Assembly (NCBI GenBank): GCA_018829565.1
Contig: JAHJTW010000238.1
Span: 1-46,540, forward strand
Direction: 5' to 3'
Length of the DNA stretch: 46,540 bases
DNA from: a bacterium
Lineage (GTDB): Bacteria; Krumholzibacteriota; Krumholzibacteriia; LZORAL124-64-63
The stretch's first letter is position 1. Every line of letters starts with the position of its first letter. Under the pieces are notes generated by a model. The model was given only the letters and a program-made list of their open reading frames with translations, made no database searches and was not told the DNA's origin. This document shows, in pieces, positions 43,741-46,540 of the stretch. The position numbers were made by a program, and so were the translations under genes.

Positions 43741-44061
43741 GTGCGGGATGAAATGTGGCGATTGCCTTATGCCCTGATCACCATCTACCGGCGCTGGATA
43801 TCCCCCTTGCTGCCCTCGACGTGCCGCTTCCACCCGTCCTGTTCGGCGTACGGCGCCGAGTCCTACGCCACCCACGGCTTCCGGCGGGGATCCTGGCTGA
43901 CCCTGCGGCGCATCTGCCGCTGTCATCCCTGGCATCCCGGGGGCTACGACCCCGTTCCCCCGCGATCGGTCCCGAACTCCGCCTCCGGCCGCGCTTCCGT
44001 CGCCTCTCCGCCGGTCGGCCTGACGTCCCCCCCCACCCCTGGAGATTCCGCCCATGGATAG
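43741..44061 (+). CDS. yidD: YidD membrane insertion efficiency factor
   Basis: The product is 106 residues if the GTG at 43741 is used (AGGAG 8 bases upstream), or 102 from the ATG at 43753. The YidD core is complete: [20 protein letters not shown], with the three cysteines CxxxxxxC and CRCHP, and GGYDPVP. It is a small amphipathic protein assisting YidC. A proline/serine-rich tail of about 30 residues is additional, and its last 8 bases overlap yidC, so the pair is translationally linked. Confidence 0.9.
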   Translation: MRDEMWRLPYALITIYRRWISPLLPSTCRFHPSCSAYGAESYATHGFRRGSWLTLRRICRCHPWHPGGYDPVPPRSVPNSASGRASVASPPVGLTSPPTPGDSAHG

Positions 44062-45850
44062 GCGCATGTTCCTTGCCTTCGTCCTGATCTTCCTGATCCT
44101 GACCGGCTATCCCGTTCTCATGCAGAAGTTCTTTCCCGCGCCGCCCCCCCGGCAGGTCGAGGCCGTCCAGGAGGATGGGGTTGCCGATACCGCGGATGCC
44201 CCCGACGAAATCCAGGTGACCGGATCCCACGGCACCGGATTCGAGCCACCGGCCGCGGGTTCCTTCGATCTTGCGGCCCCGGACATCACCACCGCGGCCG
44301 ACGCCCTGCGCTTCGTCGATCAGCCCGCCGAGAGGACGGTGACGGTCCGCACCCCGCTGTACGAGCTCGAGATCTCCACGAAGGGCGGCCGCATCGTCAG
44401 CTGGAAGAGCTTCGCGTACGACAGCTGGGAGGGTGGTCCCGTCCAGCTGATTCCCCGCGACATCCCCGCCGTCGGCAGCGACGCCATCCTGTTCCGGGGC
44501 GCCGACCTGGATCTGGGTTCGGTGGTCTACAGCGCGGACCGGCAGATCCTCGATCTGTCCGGGAGCGGAGGTTCGGCTTCCCTGGTCCTTTCGGCCCCCA
44601 CCGCGGGGGGCCTGGAGATCCGCAAGATCTTCACCTTCCACCCCGACCTCTACGGCATGGAGGTCGATTTCGTCGTGGCCGCCGCCGGTGATCCCGGCCC
44701 GGCCCTGGCCCTGACGGGCGCGCCGGACAAGGTCCGGTTCGGCTGGAACCAGGGTCTCGCGCCGACGGAGCGGATCCAGCGCCTGGAAGACATGTCCATG
44801 CGCGCGGTCGCCAAGATCGGCGAGGACCTGCAGTTCAAGAAGCTGCAGGACCTGAAGAAGAGCGAGGAGAAGGTCTCGGGCCTCTGGACGGGCTCCGTCC
44901 GTTTCGCCGGCCTGCAGACACGCTATTTCACGGCAACCGGAATCGTTCCCCAGGAGCAGGGGGAACCGGTCGAGGGGACCATCCGCCTCGGCGGCGACCA
45001 GGAAAGGCTGATCCAGTCCTGGACCATCGAGGTACCTGTCCGGCGGGGAATGGGCGAGGAGATCGCCCAGGCCCGTCTCGACCTTTTCGTCGGCCCACAG
45101 GAGGCCGAGCTGCTCCAGTCCTACGGGCAAGGTCTGGAGAAATCCATGGAGCTGGGCTGGAAGCTGTTCCGGCCCCTGGCCGAGGTCGTCCTGTGGGGCA
45201 TGGAGCTGATGCATCGCTTCATCCCCAACTACGGGTTGATCATCATCGTCTTCTCGATCCTGACGAAGCTGATGTTCTACCCCCTGACCAAGACGTCCAC
45301 GCAGTCCATGAAGAAGATGCAGGAAATTCAGCCCAAGATGAAGGCCCTGCAGGAGAAGTACAAGAACGACAAGGACAAGCTGAACCAGGAGATGATGAAG
45401 CTGTACCGGGAAGAGAAGGTCAACCCGGCCGCCGGCTGTCTGCCCCTGCTGGTCCAGTCCCCGGTCTTCATCGCCCTGTACCAGGCGCTGAACCACACCA
45501 TCTCGTTGCGGGGTCAGCCCTTCGTACTGTGGATCGATGACCTCTCCCAGCCCGACGCCATCGCCCAGCTGCCGTTCAGCCTGCCGTTTCTGGGCAGCGA
45601 CCTGAACCTGCTGCCGATCCTGATGGCCGCGGCGACGTACTTCCAGACCAAGCTCACTCCGACCAGCGGCGCGGGCGGCCAGATGGCCATGATGAACGCG
45701 ATGATGCCGCTGATCATGATCTTTTTCTTCTACAACATGCCGTCAGGACTCGTGCTCTACTGGCTCGTCAACACCATCCTTCAGGGATACCAGATGTGGC
45801 AGATCCACCGGACGGCGGCGCCTGCGGGCGAAGGAGCTCAAGTGAAATGA
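44054..45850 (+). CDS. yidC: membrane protein insertase YidC
   Basis: The 598-residue product has the Gram-negative form: an N-terminal helix ([17 protein letters not shown]), a large periplasmic domain (about 60-355) and the insertase core with five further helices from about 395, including [20 protein letters not shown], the cytoplasmic coiled hairpin ([17 protein letters not shown]) and [14 protein letters not shown]. It inserts membrane proteins with or without SecYEG. The hydrophilic groove Arg is expected near KLMFYPLTK. It overlaps yidD by 8 bases and jag by 4 (ATGA). Confidence 0.97.
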   Translation: MDRRMFLAFVLIFLILTGYPVLMQKFFPAPPPRQVEAVQEDGVADTADAPDEIQVTGSHGTGFEPPAAGSFDLAAPDITTAADALRFVDQPAERTVTVRTPLYELEISTKGGRIVSWKSFAYDSWEGGPVQLIPRDIPAVGSDAILFRGADLDLGSVVYSADRQILDLSGSGGSASLVLSAPTAGGLEIRKIFTFHPDLYGMEVDFVVAAAGDPGPALALTGAPDKVRFGWNQGLAPTERIQRLEDMSMRAVAKIGEDLQFKKLQDLKKSEEKVSGLWTGSVRFAGLQTRYFTATGIVPQEQGEPVEGTIRLGGDQERLIQSWTIEVPVRRGMGEEIAQARLDLFVGPQEAELLQSYGQGLEKSMELGWKLFRPLAEVVLWGMELMHRFIPNYGLIIIVFSILTKLMFYPLTKTSTQSMKKMQEIQPKMKALQEKYKNDKDKLNQEMMKLYREEKVNPAAGCLPLLVQSPVFIALYQALNHTISLRGQPFVLWIDDLSQPDAIAQLPFSLPFLGSDLNLLPILMAAATYFQTKLTPTSGAGGQMAMMNAMMPLIMIFFFYNMPSGLVLYWLVNTILQGYQMWQIHRTAAPAGEGAQVK

Positions 45851-46540
45851 CCGACAAGATCGAAATCAAGGGCAAGACCGTGGACGATGCGGTCCGTGAA
45901 GCCCTGCTGCGCATGGGTGCGCGACGCGACGAAGTGAACGTGAAGATCCTCGACGAGCCCAGGGGCGGGTTCCTGGGTATCGGCGGTCGCCAGGCCAAGG
46001 TCCTGGTCGAAATGAAGGCGGGCGGCCGCGGCGGCCGCGGCCGGCAGGATCAGGGCGGCCTGGATCAGGGCGCCCACAGTCTCAGCGACGGTCGGAGCGG
46101 CGACCGCGGACGGCGCGGGGGCCGATCCCGCGACGGCGGTCGTGATGGTGGCCGCGATGGCGCCAGGGCCGGCGGCCGTGACGGCGGCCGGGGCGGTAAC
46201 CGCGATGGGGGAGGGACCGGCGGCCGGGCCGGCGGTCGTGATGGAGGCCGTGATGGCGGCCGCGACGGGAGTCGCGATGGGGCCAGGGCCGGCGGCCGTG
46301 ATGGCGGCCGGGGCGCGGGGCGCGAAGGCGCCCGTGACGGGAGCGGCGCCGGGGGCCGCGGTGGCAATCGCGAGGACGGGCGGGACGAGAACCGCCGCAG
46401 CCGGGGACCGCGGGATTCGGGTCGTGGCCGATCCGGCAGGGACCGGGACGATCGGCCGGGCGCCGCTGGCCGGGGCCAGGCCCCCGACGGTGCCGCGGTC
46501 GCCGCGGGCGCCGCGGACAACCGGCCGGAGCGGCGTGACG
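45847..46540 (+). CDS. jag: Jag/KhpB RNA-binding protein, partial, with a huge RDGGR repeat
   Basis: The first 50 residues (EIKGKTVDDAVREALLRMGA then EPRGGFLGIGGRQAKVLVEM) are the Jag N-terminal domain. From about residue 56 the frame is a Gly/Arg/Asp-rich low-complexity segment with repeated RDGGR and ARAGG units, at least 170 residues long and still open at the window edge. The KH and R3H domains expected in Jag would lie beyond it. Jag/KhpB binds RNA with KhpA. The ATG overlaps the yidC stop in ATGA. Confidence 0.9.
   Translation, partial: MTDKIEIKGKTVDDAVREALLRMGARRDEVNVKILDEPRGGFLGIGGRQAKVLVEMKAGGRGGRGRQDQGGLDQGAHSLSDGRSGDRGRRGGRSRDGGRDGGRDGARAGGRDGGRGGNRDGGGTGGRAGGRDGGRDGGRDGSRDGARAGGRDGGRGAGREGARDGSGAGGRGGNREDGRDENRRSRGPRDSGRGRSGRDRDDRPGAAGRGQAPDGAAVAAGAADNRPERRD
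46019..46400 (+). repeat. degenerate short tandem repeats inside jag
   Basis: The DNA is built from GGCCGYGATGGMGGC-like units of 12-15 bases, out of which the RDGGR protein repeat arises. The reading frame is kept throughout, so the repeat is under coding selection or recent. Confidence 0.8.

Overview
The window is GC-rich chromosomal DNA (roughly two thirds G+C by eye) from a Gram-negative-type bacterium. It carries lipoproteins, a type IV pilus tip operon, a YidC with a periplasmic domain, and two secreted proteins ending in the FlgD-like Ig module (motif NPFNPTTELRF in one) that is common in the FCB group and in candidate phyla such as Eisenbacteria and Krumholzibacteriota. That placement is an inference from style, not from a marker tree. 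The right end is the replication origin neighbourhood: gyrA, gyrB, dciA, recF, dnaN and dnaA run leftwards, and rpmH, rnpA, yidD, yidC and jag run rightwards, with perfect DnaA boxes between dnaA and rpmH.

Layout. 1-2315: an integron with reversed architecture. An IntI integrase (minus strand) is followed on its 3' side by an attI-like spacer, one complete gene cassette with a recognisable attC, and the start of a second cassette cut by the window edge. 2498-5463: a Ser/Thr kinase with TPR repeats and a small unknown protein. 5474-7261: a secreted endonuclease/exonuclease/phosphatase-family protein. 7346-11384: an operon of a GlpX-like protein, a SulP-STAS-rhodanese fusion and a DMT permease; the metal motif of the first and the active-site Cys of the rhodanese both look lost. 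11595-12674: two tandem secreted dockerin-like proteins. 12730-16697: a redoxin, a DsbD-N-like lipoprotein and an FHA-GAF-SpoIIE phosphatase, divergent from a PP2C phosphatase. 16713-19984: GDPD, DUF309 and a GT-C glycosyltransferase with TPRs. 19981-25244: minor pilin / PilY1 operon with a good sigma-54 promoter candidate. 25531-29839: hflX and an ABC-F ATPase, separated by about 1 kb flanked by a diverged duplication of their former junction. 29840-30231: a repeat-rich spacer with 80-bp tandem units and a perfect 29-bp inverted repeat. 30232-33327: an AraC-type regulator and a large secreted protein. 33482-46540: origin region.

How it fits together. The kinase, the PP2C and the FHA/SpoIIE protein suggest a Ser/Thr phosphorylation network on one contig. 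Most genes left of the origin are on the minus strand and those right of it on the plus strand, so most are co-oriented with replication. Several predicted promoters share an extended -10 of the form TGC-TAnnnT. The strongest new observations are the reversed integron with base-level cassette boundaries, the operon whose two enzyme-like domains have lost key residues, and the duplicated abcF/hflX junction around a gene-poor kilobase.
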